DNA of 64,000 nucleotides from Leptasterias polaris (taxonomy: Eukaryota > Echinodermata > Asteroidea > Forcipulatida > Asteriidae): contig JAZGTN010000023.1 in NCBI GenBank assembly GCA_037783415.1, forward strand, positions 782,501-846,500, given 5' to 3'. A program made the position numbers and the translations under genes. Of the stretch, positions 10,601-22,821 are shown in pieces. Every line of letters begins with the position of its first letter. Position 1 is the first letter of the stretch. A model generated the notes under the pieces. That model had not been told where the DNA came from. It searched no databases and was given only the letters and a program-made list of their open reading frames with translations.

Positions 10601-13600
10601 TGTCTACAGCGCATGGCACACACAAATGACAAATTATGTACTACGGTAATCTCCGTCGTGAAAAACCATTACCTAAATTAAACATGTAAAAAGCTTCTTG
10701 TCTTTTCGTTTTAAAGAGGAGCAAACATGCTGATCACAAACACCTGTCCCGATGGTGTTGATTACATAAACCAGGTGTGATGATTATAGTAGAAATATTA
10801 GGAAGTAATTGCAACATGTATTCAAGAGTACAATAAAGACCGTTGAACTATTCACCGGGCTGGTTTGTTTGTACGTCAATCTGGCTTCTTGCAGTATGGA
10901 ATCACTTATAACCTTTTACCGAACGGAAACAACTTATCTTGTCTTTAATAGTTTGATATTGACAGCACTTTTATTTAATATGCACTTTTCCATCATTGGC
11001 AGAATCGCCCTATACACCACCAATGTACCAACTTGCTGTCAAGATTTCAAAGCATAATTTCTTTTTTGATTCTTCGCACATTTTAGCCCTGTGGGAATAT
11101 TCTGTCTTAAATTGAGAGCTGCTTCTACAGTCACGGACTACAGCTCCTAGCTCTTTCCATTGTTTGCATTCAAAGGAGTGAAACTCCCTTGTCAAACCTA
11201 TTTCCATGGAAACATATTATGAACAAATACCTTGTTATAAGTAATCATGTTTACAATTATTTATAACACATTAAGTCTGTCAGGTCATTTATCATATAAC
11301 GTAATAGAGTGGATTCCTCCCGGTTATTGTTAGAAGAAAACTGAAGGATAATTGTGTCCGAATTTTAGCTGCGCTGGATACATTATTCCAAAGGCGTTGT
11401 ATATCAAATTAGAAATCGCGAGTAGTCGTATAGCCCTGGGAGAACATTTAAGAAAGTTCGAATAGTTCTGATGGAAAGCCAATAACACCTCCAAGACTTT
11501 CGTTTTGCATCTTTTACAGTTGAAGTTATATTCACCATTTTATCAGCCCCCACCCCCTTCCAACTGACTGATGATTAGCTGTCCTTGTACTTGTTTATGG
11601 ATGATTTCCTCCCGGTGAAAATTCGATTTATTTTTAAATTTATATATATATATATGTATTTTATTTTTTATTTTTTGTCGATGGGAAAGTGGAAGAGAAG
11701 TTGCCAATGCTTGGATGCTTTTTATTTGGAGTCAAATGTATTGAAATAATTGGCGTTCCACCAACCATGAGGTATGGACAATGTATATAAATAGACATGG
11801 ATTCCGCCTCTTCAAAAAGGCAATATTATTTTGTGTTTCAAGTACAATTTTGTGTGTGTGATGTTTTCCCCCTTCTTCTTGCACGTACGTTTTGACCTTT
11901 TATTTCAGTGAGAAATACCTCACAACCTTATGTACGAGATAGTTGCTGACCTTGTGCTTCACAATTATAGCTTTATTAAATAATAATAATAATAATAATA
12001 TCCATGCACTAGTTAAGTACTACGTTCGACAGTACGTCATGGCTAACAATACCCATTGAAACACCAGGGTCAGTTATTTTAGCTCTTGACCAGTAAACCG
12101 TATACCTGAACAAGTCGTGCAAATATCACACTTTTTAAATTTCGCTTTTGTATACAAAATTCTTTATTAAATTCAAAACATCCTCACTGCGAGAAGTTCC
12201 GCAATATTTATTTATTTTAGGCCTCGTAAAAGTTCTGAGCACACAGACATGCGGTGAAGTGGATATTTTCTTGAAATTTGAGCTCTCTATAAGTCAGTTC
12301 AAAAATGTAAAGCGTAATAAGGTTTTTCAAAATGATTTTTATTTTAGTTTTTAACTCTCTTTTTTTAAAGAAACTATTCATAGGTTTATTTGCAAAAAAA
12401 TAATAATAATACAATGACAAAAATCCTTAGTTTATATAGGAGAAAGGATATGCAGTGTTTTGTACTTTAAGAAAAAAGGGGGAATGTAAACAAAATTATT
12501 CCTATTTTCTAGTGAAAGATAAGAAATATACCGGAGGAGCCCTGGGAAAAAAATTAAGCTTTTATATATTTCCATTTAATAGGAAAGGGTCAAGGTCTTT
12601 TGTCGTTGGGTTCTTCTTTCTTGATGTGTTTTATGAAAGACCTTGACAATTAAAGTAGTATCAAACAGAAGAGATTAAATCAAACTTAGTAATCAGCTCG
12701 GGTTGGTGCAAATATTTCATCTTGAATAATGTTTATTTCAGTTACAATTGTTTTCTTTCTATTCATTTATTTGAAAAGAGCACTTTGACGAATAATTCTG
12801 GTTTCGTTTGTCAATATTTGTGTTATTTTGTTGACAGACAACGATTCAATACATTGCGCTGGGGTCAAGAAAATATTAGTGTATACATTTGTTGAGAGAA
12901 AAATATTGATTATTTTTCTCTGAAGAAGTAAACGTCTAATAATAGGAAGCTTCCAGAGACGATACAAATTGTATGTACTTTTTACTGATAGTTTCCACGA
13001 AAACTAAATGTCCGTACTCTTGTTGACATCAGACCTGGTTTAGGGTGATCCCTGTCATTAGGGCGATTATTGGTACCAGAATTCACGGTGCTGAATCCTT
13101 CCTCAAAATGTTGGTGAGCTGTGGTTTGATAGACCTATATATGATCCTCGGTTTGTTGAAAGTGGCAACATTATATAATGAAATAACAAAGAGAAGTCCT
13201 TGATTTACTGAGTCGACAAACACTTGTGTATGTATGTTTAGTTTGTTTGTCTGTATTCTATGTTGTGATGTCGGTTTTCCTCTCTTTGCTCTCTCGCCCC
13301 TCCCCCTCCCCCAATTTATTTGTATCGTTCGTTATTTTCTTTCAAAGTTGCAGGGCTATTTTGTTGTAACTCTGGCAAGTCTGCCAGTGCGTTAATTATA
13401 AATATCGAAATATGAATGGTTACGTCATTACTGTTTTAATGATTTGTGAAACCTCTCACGAATAACAATTTTACAAATTCGGAATAAATAAACCAATGTA
13501 ATATAAATATTTCTGAAATAATTATGTCAGTCATTCACCCCAGTCGTAGCCGAAAGCCAACCCCTTTGGGTAATCACATTAACAAGCATGCAGAAACATA

Positions 13601-16600
13601 TTCATAGGAGGGTATCGATAATAACAACGTCTCTGTTCCATAAGAAACAACAATAATCGAAGAGTGTTTTATTGTATTCTTTCCAAGATTTCTTAAGAAG
13701 TCAGAAATGCTCACGCAGATTTGTATGGGTGTGAAGTGAAGATGTAGGCGTGCACCCTGAGGATCATCGTAAATCTAATCAAGGAAGTTGAAAACGAGAG
13801 AAGATTCTTCGATGATAAAAGTCTTGACAAGTTATTCACCAATGCAGTGGACCAAGATACCCCATGGAACTACTTTAGATTTACGTATTTGACGCCTGGG
13901 TACAATGTGATCCCACAGTAAGGGCGATGTCCATATATTGTATGTGTCGTCAGTAACTTTAAACTCGATTTGAGTTTGCAAGAAATGTTTTTGATCGCTG
14001 CATAAGAGACACAGAGAGCGAAACTTATGAAGGGGAGTTTTTTCTATTTCTGTCTCCATTTTGTTGAACTGAAAGTGATTGCTTATACTTACATGTTCAT
14101 TGTTTCGTATTCTTACTGACAATGTCTTAAAGATGTAGATATTATTGATCTCTTTGTTCAACCATCGTACTTGTTAAATACAAAATCAGAAAAGTGGTAA
14201 TAACGTTTATTAATTGAATTGACATAGGCCAAACCGTCTTTGGAATTAGTCAGGGTGTTTCGTTGCACAACATTTATTATAATTTTCAAAGCCGTTTATA
14301 CAAATTAAAGACATTTCATGGTCGCAAATGTACGTCTGACGCGAGTATGTTTGGTGCACAATGCTTTACGACTACGTTTCTATTAAAACTTGTGTTAAAG
14401 GTTTTCGTTATGGTTTGTTGTAACTTCAGTATTTTCAAAGAAGTTGATTTACTTGGTTGTTCTCACGGACGATGATATTTTCACGTTTATAGCTGGCTAC
14501 CGCCCTGGTGTCCGGTATATTGCAATCGATTGATTTTCCCGTCTAAATGTGTTAACTATACACTCTCCACTTTGGCGTGAAAGTGTCTTAGATGACGCGT
14601 GTAGACAAACAGGTCGGGTCGGTGTCTTTACGTTGTCAGGTGTACGCAATGAACTCTTGTCTCTTATTATATCCGCCCGCAGTGCACCTGTTATATCCCG
14701 TATCATTACGTATAACCCAATGTCCCCTTGAGATCGATAACGATGAAGGTTTGACAATATCTACACTTCCTGCAGGTAATAAACTTCACACATGCTGATA
14801 TAACCTAGAGTGACTTTACCGTGGTGTCTAGATTTGTTTATAGCTTTTCAATTTAGCTGATGAAATAATACTTGTAAAGTCACTAATGAAAATTTCGTGC
14901 TGAAAAATCATGACCCTGTAGTGGGCTATTCAACCAAGATATCATTATCTGTACTTTTTACACAATAAAAGGCTTTAAAGAACGTCTTTGTTCAAATTTT
15001 TTAACTACATTCTGTTATCACATTTGACAAAGACAAAGAGCTCGTCGAACACAAAATTCATTACAGATCTCTTGTATCAGTTGCTGAAAAAACATTCTCT
15101 TTTGTCGCCCCAAACTTTGGAATAGTCTCCCTCGATCTCTGCGCTCTGCCGATTCACTTCACATTTTCAAGAAGCATCTGAAGTCACACCTATTCCCACA
15201 ATGATTGGTTGATTGTTTTCCTACTTTGCAATTTCGTATCATCGTTATGCTATGTATTTGCTGTGTATCATCACAAACCGCTGTGGTCTTGATGAAATGG
15301 CGGTATATAAAACATGGCGGTATGTATGTATGTATGTATGTATGTATGTATGTATGTATGTATGTATGTGTTGTCATCAATAAGTGAACTTCCTGATCAA
15401 AATTTGCAAGCCAATCAGATTAAGGTCCAGATTTAGCCAGGATTTTGTAAAATGGTTTCTTAATTTGCTGGACATTTTAAAACTATAGGTGTCCAAATCG
15501 TTCTATATTACGTTTACATGAGAATGACAGATAAAACAAGGTGTTCAAATTTAAAACAGGGTGTCCAAAAGACACTCAGACACCCCTCTGGCTAATACTA
15601 TGAGCACTGTACTCCTATCTGTTCATTTCACTCAACGTATAAATGAATCAGTTTGAGTACTTAATGCATCTATACTAAGTTCGGATTGAATTCTTCTCCG
15701 TATGGTTTGTAAGGTCCTGAGATGTCTCAGGTGGTTTTCAAGATTTAAATCGCACCATAAAGTAGTTTCTAAGTGTGCTTCGGTATCGGCTGCGTCTTGA
15801 AGTTAGTGGAAATTATCAAGATAATATTCACATAAAAAACCTCTTTAAAAGAGGAAAGGCGTGTTTAACCAATTTAGGGAGGAAAAAACAACAACAGCAA
15901 CAACCAAAACATTAGTTTCACGTTTCAAAAGAATTTGAAGAGGGCTTGGTCCGATCGCCACTAACTTATTTATTTTGTTTTTGCAGTAAAAGTTCAATAT
16001 TTACATTCTAAAAGAGTTTTAAACATAAATCAAATAGTTAAATGGCGTGAGTCTATTACTACTTTGACCTAGTTAAAATCTGCCCTTTCCCGTCTAAAGC
16101 TTCATCATTTTAAGAGGGGGAGGGGGGGGGATTCAAGTACCCTTTATCCAACTGTTTTCAAAGAAACCTCAATTGATAAGAGACAACTGAGATAAACAGA
16201 TTGCCGTTTCAGTCAAATTCAAGCATTATCGTTTATAAATGCCTACGTGCCGGCATAAATACCACACCAATATTGGTCATCTTCATTCAGATCCGTATGC
16301 AGTTACTCGCAGTTAGCTGTCGATTGTTTCACAAATCCGGTTACCGACTATTTCAACACAAGGGACTTGAAACTCTAACTCGCGAGCTTCAAGAGAGACC
16401 GGAACCAACCAGTCAGATATTTGATGAAGAGAATGAAATAGTGTCACCGTTAGACAGTTTTCTGTCACCTTGGCAATTGTGATGTCGTCTTACTCACCGA
16501 CCCTTGAGGTATTGTCTGGAAGGAGTACGTGTGGATAGTCTAGAGGAAATGAGCTAAAAACGTACCGAGTGGATTGTTTTGTAGTCTTGGTTCTGTCCGT

Positions 16601-18788
16601 CTTTTTAAACGGAGCTCTCCAGATTTTCGCTTATGTCTTGGGGTTATCTATTGTCTTCACGGTAAGCCTAAAGTGCACATGAATAGTGTTTCGCTCTTGG
16701 CATTAAATTCTCTCATCAATGATGCAAATAAAAATAAGATTGACCAGCCGCTTGATGGGAGTTTTAAGAAAGAGCTGTCTCAAAAACAATTGTGTGTGAG
16801 CGGTAGCACTTGACGCGATAAATAATCCTAATCACTCCCTACTTTAAAATAATTTAACGAAGAGTTGTTCTATTTGCAAGTATTCAAGGTGCCATGTTGA
16901 CAAGTCAGCCGAATAAACAGAATCCAGATCTGTATAAATTTGTCTCTAGTTTTAATTTGTACACGTATCGTAATTCGACCTGTCCGTGGTTTGACGCAAG
17001 AACAAGTTCTCACCAGCGTCAAATTCTGTCCCCTGTGAACTAAACGCAAATAAAATGACAGCACTGTCAAATATTGCCTCTTCTTTTAATATAGAAGGAA
17101 CCCAATGGGACAAAAAGATGCAATGAAACTGGAAGGCGTTCCATGAAAGGTCTAAGATAACTAATTGAGTTGAGTGGATCTGTGAATGAAGGCACACATT
17201 TAGATTCTTTCGGAGTGACTCGGGCTTGGTACAGCATTATATTTATCGAGCACAAGTCTTCCACCATAGCTTAGGATTTTGACCTTTGATTTTCGTTGAA
17301 TTGAAGAAACTGTTTCTTGAAGTTTCATTCCATAAACAAACAGCAATCCCTACATAAAACCTTTGTTTTACAAACAATCGATATAAATAAGACATGCTTT
17401 TACAACAATATGATTTGTATTTTGCTTTAATGAAAACCAATTGGATTGAAATTCCAATGCTTTAATGTAAACAATAAAACAAGGAAACCTTCAAATTATT
17501 TGTTGACCACGAATATCCAGATTGAAAGCAGTATTACCATCACCTTCAGGTCATGTTCGATACATTACTTTTTAATTTAATTCTGTTTTAAGGAGGACCT
17601 CAAACCCAGCTCCTCTGGCTTACTTAAATGATAAAACAACAGGTTTCAGCAAGTTTTGTTTAAGGCAACATGAGTTAATAGTCTGATGAGGTGAATATTT
17701 TCATGACCACTCCCTCAGACTATATCTACCCTCTGTCAACATTCTTTGCAATTAGCCTGCAGGGCTGAGTTGTATTAAGATGTTAAGCAGATTAGTAAAG
17801 AAGAGATTTTATATAACGTGCTTATAGCAAGTTTTTGTGGCGTTTAGCAGCTTTTTTGCAGGTTTATTTTTTTATTTGGGTTTGGACGATGTAAAGTTGT
17901 TAGAAACTTCAAGTTTGGATTGGCAGACTTTCGTCACAGTGTACAGAATCCTGTGGCCAGCATGGTATGGCCATCCTTGTTTTTTTTTACGTATTCCCAT
18001 TGTTTTGATTTACTCTCGATTTTCTCGGTTTTTCCCCATAAATGAGACTTTTTGTATATTAGATGTTTGTACTTTGATAAATGAGTGAATAAAAAAGAAA
18101 AACGAATAATAATAATAACATGTTTATTTGATACCAGGGTCCGAGCATCATGTTGATCTGAATTTCCCAAACTAACACTAAGCCTTCTTTCTTTAGCAAG
18201 GTGTTTGCTTCAATGTTTGAACCATGAATAATGTGTACGTGTCTATACTATTAGAATGTTCCTGTTTCTATCACAATTCCTAAGCATTGTGGTATAACTC
18301 AACACGCATGTAGGCAGATTGTCAAGCTAAAGAACCGGAGGACTGGTTGTACAAACCCGAGTCAGATCTTGTAGTTGATACACTCTAAAAACCTCTAGGT
18401 CCGAATTGACCCGGATCTGGGTTTCTTTTAGCCTGACCAATTTCTGGGTCGAATAATCCTGAATAGGTGTCAAACTGACAAAGTGACACAGAATCCGAGT
18501 TTATATTACATATTTAACCACGTCCGGGTCACTAGCCTGACCCGGAAATGGATCAGACCCTCTGAGACTTAGGAATCCGGTTTAATTCGGACCCGGGAGT
18601 TTTAGAGTGTAGACAGAGTCTACGATGGGTTCGAGGTTGTTATAGGGGAATTCACCTACCTGTCTGATTGTGTTATAACTGGACCTCTTTCCTCCTTCCG
18701 GACAGTCTTGAACTAAACATGCTTGACTTTGAACCCACAGTGCGACCAGTACCCCAGTCCACAGCGCCACCATTGACTTCATTCCCAT
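7555..18788 (-). CDS. Asterotocin precursor (vasopressin/oxytocin-type hormone plus neurophysin), three coding exons
   Basis: Secreted neuropeptide precursor, joined from 18660-18788, 9265-9472 and 7555-7661 on the minus strand; 129+208+107 nt give 147 residues and a stop. Order: hydrophobic signal peptide (residues 1-23, ending VQSQA), hormone CLVQDCPEG followed by the amidation Gly and KR cleavage site (24-35), a short linker, then neurophysin with all 14 cysteines (12 in the second exon, two in the last as SCSLDVAC), and a basic helical tail. The hormone has the family's Cys1-Cys6 ring. Exon placement matches vertebrate vasopressin genes: hormone and neurophysin start together, neurophysin core alone, last Cys pair separate. 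Known role of the family: secreted from neurons, acting on a GPCR; asterotocin is reported as a muscle relaxant affecting feeding in starfish. Introns are 9.2 kb and 1.6 kb. The start is the first Met after a 3' splice site; MGM offers a second Met at residue 3. Confidence 0.93.
7971..8342. mobile_element. 372-bp TTAA-target MITE in the last asterotocin intron
   Basis: The termini AGGCACTGGACACCTTTGGT and (inverted) ACCAAACGTGTACAGTGCCT are flanked by TTAA on both sides (7967-7970, 8343-8346). That is typical of piggyBac- or Kolobok-like nonautonomous elements. There is no transposase. Plus-strand frames inside are incidental. Its terminal motif (TTTGGTAATT) is shared with the 24.6 and 42.0 kb elements. 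Confidence 0.75.
8347..9264 (-). other. Remainder of the last asterotocin intron
   Basis: Intronic sequence between the TTAA element and the neurophysin exon donor. I see only A/T-rich sequence and a poly-A run near 9230. No other exon is evident. Confidence 0.6.
9265..9472 (-). CDS. Asterotocin coding exon 2 (neurophysin core)
   Basis: The acceptor CCCCACTCTTCTGCAG precedes CLSCGPGGMGQC, the hallmark start of neurophysin. The exon codes for 69 residues with 12 cysteines in canonical spacing (CLSCGPG, AICCG, GFCCNE). It ends in phase 1 at AATGAGA|GTAAGA (9265|9264). The Phe-Gly-Cys-Phe-Leu-Gly segment (SFGCFLGT) matches the conserved neurophysin loop. Confidence 0.93.
9473..15030 (-). other. 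Distal part of the 9.2-kb asterotocin intron
   Basis: No exon fits between the hormone and neurophysin exons: their junction is already in phase and gives a normal precursor. The stretch holds a poly-A run (9738-9753), TA and AAT microsatellites (11640-11655, 11980-12000) and a CpG-richer patch at 14500-14800 with short frames on both strands that I do not recognise. Confidence 0.5.
15045..15318 (+). pseudogene. 3' end of a 5'-truncated non-LTR retrotransposon (LINE), frameshifted
   Basis: Plus-strand translation gives EKTFSFVAP, then after a one-base deletion KLWNSLPRSLRSADSLHIF and KKHLKSHLFPQ-stop (TGA 15202-15204). This is the familiar C-terminal end of the reverse transcriptase ORF of CR1/Jockey-like LINEs (FSxxAPKLWNSLP...FKxxLKTHLF). 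About 110 bp of 3' UTR follow and run into a tandem TATG tail. The body of the element is missing, so it is a dead-on-arrival copy in the asterotocin intron, in opposite orientation to the gene. Confidence 0.75.
15319..15369 (+). repeat. (GTAT)n microsatellite tail of the LINE copy
   Basis: About twelve head-to-tail GTAT units follow ATGGCG directly. An ATGGCGGTATATAAAACATGGCGGTATG doublet precedes the array, suggesting that the array grew from the LINE 3' terminus. Confidence 0.85.
15370..18378 (-). other. Proximal part of the 9.2-kb asterotocin intron
   Basis: No exon is supported. A plus-strand frame at 16201-16482 ends in an acidic stretch (QIFDEENEIVSPLDSF) unlike the surrounding AT-rich noise, but I found no convincing splice or promoter context and do not call it. 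Confidence 0.4.
18379..18611. mobile_element. ACTCTAAAAAC-family MITE, copy 1, beside the hormone exon
   Basis: The left end TACACTCTAAAAACC and right end GGGAGTTTTAGAGTGTA are inverted copies; inside, GACCCGGA/TCCGGGTC words recur in both orientations. TA at both ends could be the target duplication. Its right end lies 48 bp from the splice donor of the hormone exon. Related copies are at 34251-34607 and 44269-44530. Confidence 0.65.
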
Positions 18789-18807
18789 CGTCCACCGGAC
18801 GGAAGTT
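18660..18807 (-). CDS. Asterotocin coding exon 1 (signal peptide, hormone)
   Basis: On the minus strand a strong acceptor, TTTTTCTCTCCTCAACAG, ends at 18808. So translation starts 19 nt inside an internal exon and an upstream leader exon must exist. The ATG is at 18788-18786. The exon encodes 43 residues and ends in phase 0 after ...NTIRQ at CAG|GTAGGT (18660|18659). A MITE ends only about 48 bp into the following intron. Confidence 0.9.
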
Positions 18808-20566
18808 CTGTTGAGGAGAGAAAAACACTCGTTAGCCTTATGACACGCTCACACCACCCCATGATTTCAATCCACTGGTAAGTCCATTCTTCTGAGAGGG
18901 TTAGAGTATTCTTAAATATTTTTAACAGTTTTTTTCTTGCACGAAGACTGCAAGTATGGGGCTGGATAATGTTACTGTTTGAAGAATTTTGTTTTAGTCA
19001 ACTCGGCCATAGACTAGATGCGTTTTTATCGATCAAACATACGCAGCCCGCAATAGTGTAATGGCGGAAAACTTTACATAGTTGATAATTTTGAAGAACT
19101 AAAAGAAAAGACAAAATACAAGCAAGCTAATAAAGAGAAGAAAACAACAACAACAACAAACACCACGTATAACTGACCAGCAAAAGTGTATTAACTGTAT
19201 TAACAGTACAATCACTCCTTATTAATGGAAATGTCTTTGGTCGATGTGTGCCAAAATAATAGACAACATTTTAAAAAGAAAACTAATGGACTTTTGTTAA
19301 TAGCGTATTCCAGCTCCGTAGCTCCCAGGCTATAAAACACTCTCCCCCGCAGCAATTTACAGTCTGAAGAGCCCTTAATCCAATACACATTTTCCCCTGG
19401 TTAAAATCAGTCCTGGAGATTCGTCCATCTCGAGTGAATACACTTTTGTTCCCGGATGAATTAAGCAGACTATGCGGCAGAATTTGTCAACAATTAGACC
19501 AGTTCGGTATCCATCTGTCTATCAATAGATTAATGACCGTGAAGTGTTGTGAAATAGACCAACATGCTTCAACATCATGGCCTAAATTATCCACAAGGAC
19601 ACACGTAAAATATTCATCTTGCAAGCTAAGATTGTAGAGCATCTTCAAGGACATGATATTTCTGGTGTACTACGCTAAAGAATGGCATGAGTGCTAACGG
19701 CGAGTTTTTCAGTTGTTATGAAAGTATAAAACATTCAGATTGATTAACCCATAAGTAATAGAGCAAGGACGCTGTTTGGTATCTTCAAAAGTCTTAGGCA
19801 CAGTGGCGTAATAATGCAATTTCCATTGAAGATATCCATGTTGTCTTCATAAGTGGTTATTGTAATGGCAAAAACTTGTTTGTTATCGGCTCCAGATGAG
19901 GGCATGCAGATGTCAAAATGACGTCATTACATGTTATTTTTATTGGAAATCTTATTACACGCTGATTACATTATCGACCTTGACTCAAGTTATGGCGGTG
20001 AATGTTTCCAATTACCTTAAAAGGGACCTTACTTCCTTTGACTGTAAAACAACCTGATACCGTGTATTCATCGTGCTCGATTGAATAGATAGGTTGTGCA
20101 CAATCTTTCAGACACGTTTAAATCCCTATGATCTATAAAACATCATGCGATTAGTTTTAATCCGCTCCGTGTTGACATCTTGGAACCCATGATGCCTCAA
20201 ACATATTTCTCTTTCCTGTGACCGTCTTCGCGACGATATTGTGATTTTATGAATTCATCCAATTTGACTCGGTGAAGCAACCGGAGCGGAAATGCCGTTA
20301 TACGGCGACCTTTAACGTCGCCGTTCGGTTCCTTTATAGATAGACCGCCGTAAGTACTTCTCGTAACCATTGGTTAATCCTCACTCTAGCCGGTTGCGGA
20401 ATAATACACTAAATTGAATCATGGCAACACATTGGTTCGTTTTATATTGCATACGGTTTGATAAACTGTACCAAGTTAAATATGCATCGCACTGTATATA
20501 CACGTTTAGACCAACACGTTGTGCTGTTTAACACCATCGAAGTATAGGCGCGTGTCTTTCAATAGC
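18808..20566 (-). other. Predicted leader intron of the asterotocin gene, proximal part
   Basis: Starts at the acceptor upstream of the start codon. A compact perfect hairpin, ACGGCGAC with GTCGCCGT (about 20303-20325), lies in a GC-richer patch. Otherwise nothing is recognised. Confidence 0.4.
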
Positions 20567-20570
20567 TTAA

Positions 20571-21543
20571 AGGCACCTGGCAGTGGTATTTTTTCAAAAT
20601 AAAGCTTTTGTCATTAATATATACATTTTTATGAGTGGAATGTGAATAAACAATTTACTAAGGTTAAACAATTGTATTTTTCTTGTAATTACAAATTAAA
20701 AAATAGGCCCCCCTTTACATGGCGCTGTTCGTGACGTCAATCGAGGCAGGAGAAAATGTGTAGTCTGGCCCCGTACATTACGTCTGGGTACCTGATCAGT
20801 ATGATGCGTTTTCGTATTCGGACGTCACCACCCAATGCAATCCTAGGACAGTGTACAGTCGACTAATACGAGACGCCAGTTTATACGAGGTTTTTCACCG
20901 GTCCCGAACTGTCCCATGCGCGTTTCTATGTCTTAAAAACGGAAGATACGAGCATGATCATAACGAGAACACGGATAATACGAGGTATTGTTTTTCCACC
21001 AGAAACATTTCGCTGGTAATCTAAGCTTCACTGCAACTTCCCTTGCACACTACTACCAACGAAAAAATCCCCGGGCTATCCAAGTGTTCGCTGCATAGCG
21101 CTGAAAACGACGTCGGACCGGACCACTTTGCCCTCGTTAGCCTAACTTTCGATGCCCGTAACTTCCTATATTTGGGATCTGCAGGAAAAAAATGCTGGCT
21201 GACCCCATCTTTAGTCGTTTTTGCTGCATGCAGCAGCAATTTTCGCTGGAAAAATGCAAGAAAAAACCCCTTTTGGATAACCAAACGAAACGTACAATCT
21301 CACTACTGGCACGTGTATATACAACGTAAATGCAGGCAAGTTCGAGTGGGGTCGATGTTCAATCGAGGCGAAGTCTTCCTCGATTGACGTCACAAAAAGG
21401 GATGGGCGGAGTCGCCCCCAAACAACTTTATCTATTTTTTTAACATATAAATACTGACAAACAATTACTCAAAAAATTGTTTTATTGTTAATATACATAT
21501 ACTCTTATATTTAAAAAAATAAAAATTCTATTTCCAGGTGCCT
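20571..21543. mobile_element. 973-bp TTAA-target nonautonomous element with internal CRE-bearing arms
   Basis: The ends AGGCACCTGG and CCAGGTGCCT are perfect inverted repeats flanked by TTAA (20567-20570, 21544-21547). A second, exact 16-bp inverted pair lies inside, GTGACGTCAATCGAGG at 20731-20746 and its complement at 21378-21393, each holding a full TGACGTCA site. The interior between them is GC-rich, with frames of 114 and 87 residues on opposite strands that look like a mirror effect of base composition rather than protein. It sits in the predicted leader intron of the asterotocin gene. Confidence 0.7.
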
Positions 21544-22517
21544 TTAAAGGTAAAATGAATTTTGATTATAATATGTACTTGATTCTGTCGTTCTGGTGAT
21601 AGTTTGCTTCCAATAATTTTTGCTCGGTAGTTTTTTTCTCTTCTTCCTAAACCCGTAAGAACGCCATCAAAACGTGTTTCCAAGTTCAAGACAACATATG
21701 AACTTACACTCTACGTTTTATAATTTCTGATCGGTTCGAGTTACTAGCCAGCTTTATTAGCAGTATTCAATATCATAATTTTCTCGAACCTGATAGCCTC
21801 CCAAACGAAATCATCTGATTGATTGGTGTCAATGCGGCCGTGACACATCAAGTCGGCTATCAGATTAAAAGATCGATATACGAATGAGTGGAAACTCCGT
21901 GGGGCCAATATTTTGGTCTTTTAAGATTATCAGCCATCAAAACATACGAATTGTGGAAACACGGGGCCACCAAAAGGTTAAAATTTAGCTTTTGATTTGT
22001 TGGTTGCCCCCCCCCCCCGCATTTATTTGCTTTACGGTACCCTAAACCGACGCTGTATAATATGCTTGGGCATTCTTCTCATAGGTGGTATTGGAACCCC
22101 CCACATTTTAGCAGTTAAAATTATTTTGTGAAACCCTAGTGTACGCGCAGACGTTGGTTTGTTCGTGTAGGATATGAAACAGGTTGATTAAGAAGAAGCA
22201 TGAAATAATAAAGACGGCATGGTGATTTACGAACTACGAATGCCTCTTTAGCCAGCCAAATCAGATATCACCAAAACAATCTCCATAAGCTTTATCATTT
22301 CGTTTTGCCCCTAAAAGTTGTACATGAAAACAAGTTGATAATATCCAGTGTAATTGAATGCAGGACTTCACCTGCCAAAGGTCCGACTGGTCAAGCCCCC
22401 GAATATTTCGATCTAGCATTGATCATAAGGGATCAGATTGTCCTCTTGTGATGGCACCGTAGCGGTGAGGTACATGTACCACCCGGGATGAAACGAATCA
22501 ATAGTGACACTACTCAC

Positions 22518-22798
22518 AGTTAAATTGATTTAGCCAAGCCGCTGCCTTAGGCGTGAACATTATTGTGCCGCTACCGAACACGATTGAGGAGTTTCTAGCT
22601 TGCCAAATAACTTCAGGACGAACGCTTTCGAGAATAATCGCCTGAACAAAAAGCAACAACCTTGATTGATTCATAATCAGTAGAAGAAGTTCCTTGTCAA
22701 TTCCCATTCGCTTACAATTGAGACAATTTCCAAAGAGACTCGAGATTCATGGAACCAAATATTGTTGGAATTGCACTTTTTTTAATCGAGCGAACACT
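22518..22798 (-). other. Predicted 5' leader exon of the asterotocin gene, with upstream ORFs
   Basis: Downstream of a TATA box on the minus strand, transcription should begin near 22798. Two good donors follow: AATT|GTAAGC (22716|22715) and AACT|GTGAGT (22518|22517). The only acceptor the coding exon needs is at 18808. With the distal donor, an upstream ORF from ATG 22707 encodes 63 residues (starting MGIDKELLLLIM) and its stop codon TAA is created by the splice itself (AAC T|AA). With the proximal donor, ATG 22750 (MNLESLWKLSQ) joins in frame to the precursor start. The link to the asterotocin exon is inferred from position and splice sites. It could instead start another gene. Confidence 0.45.
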
Positions 22799-22821
22799 TC
22801 GTGATGTCGAACTGTTATCTC

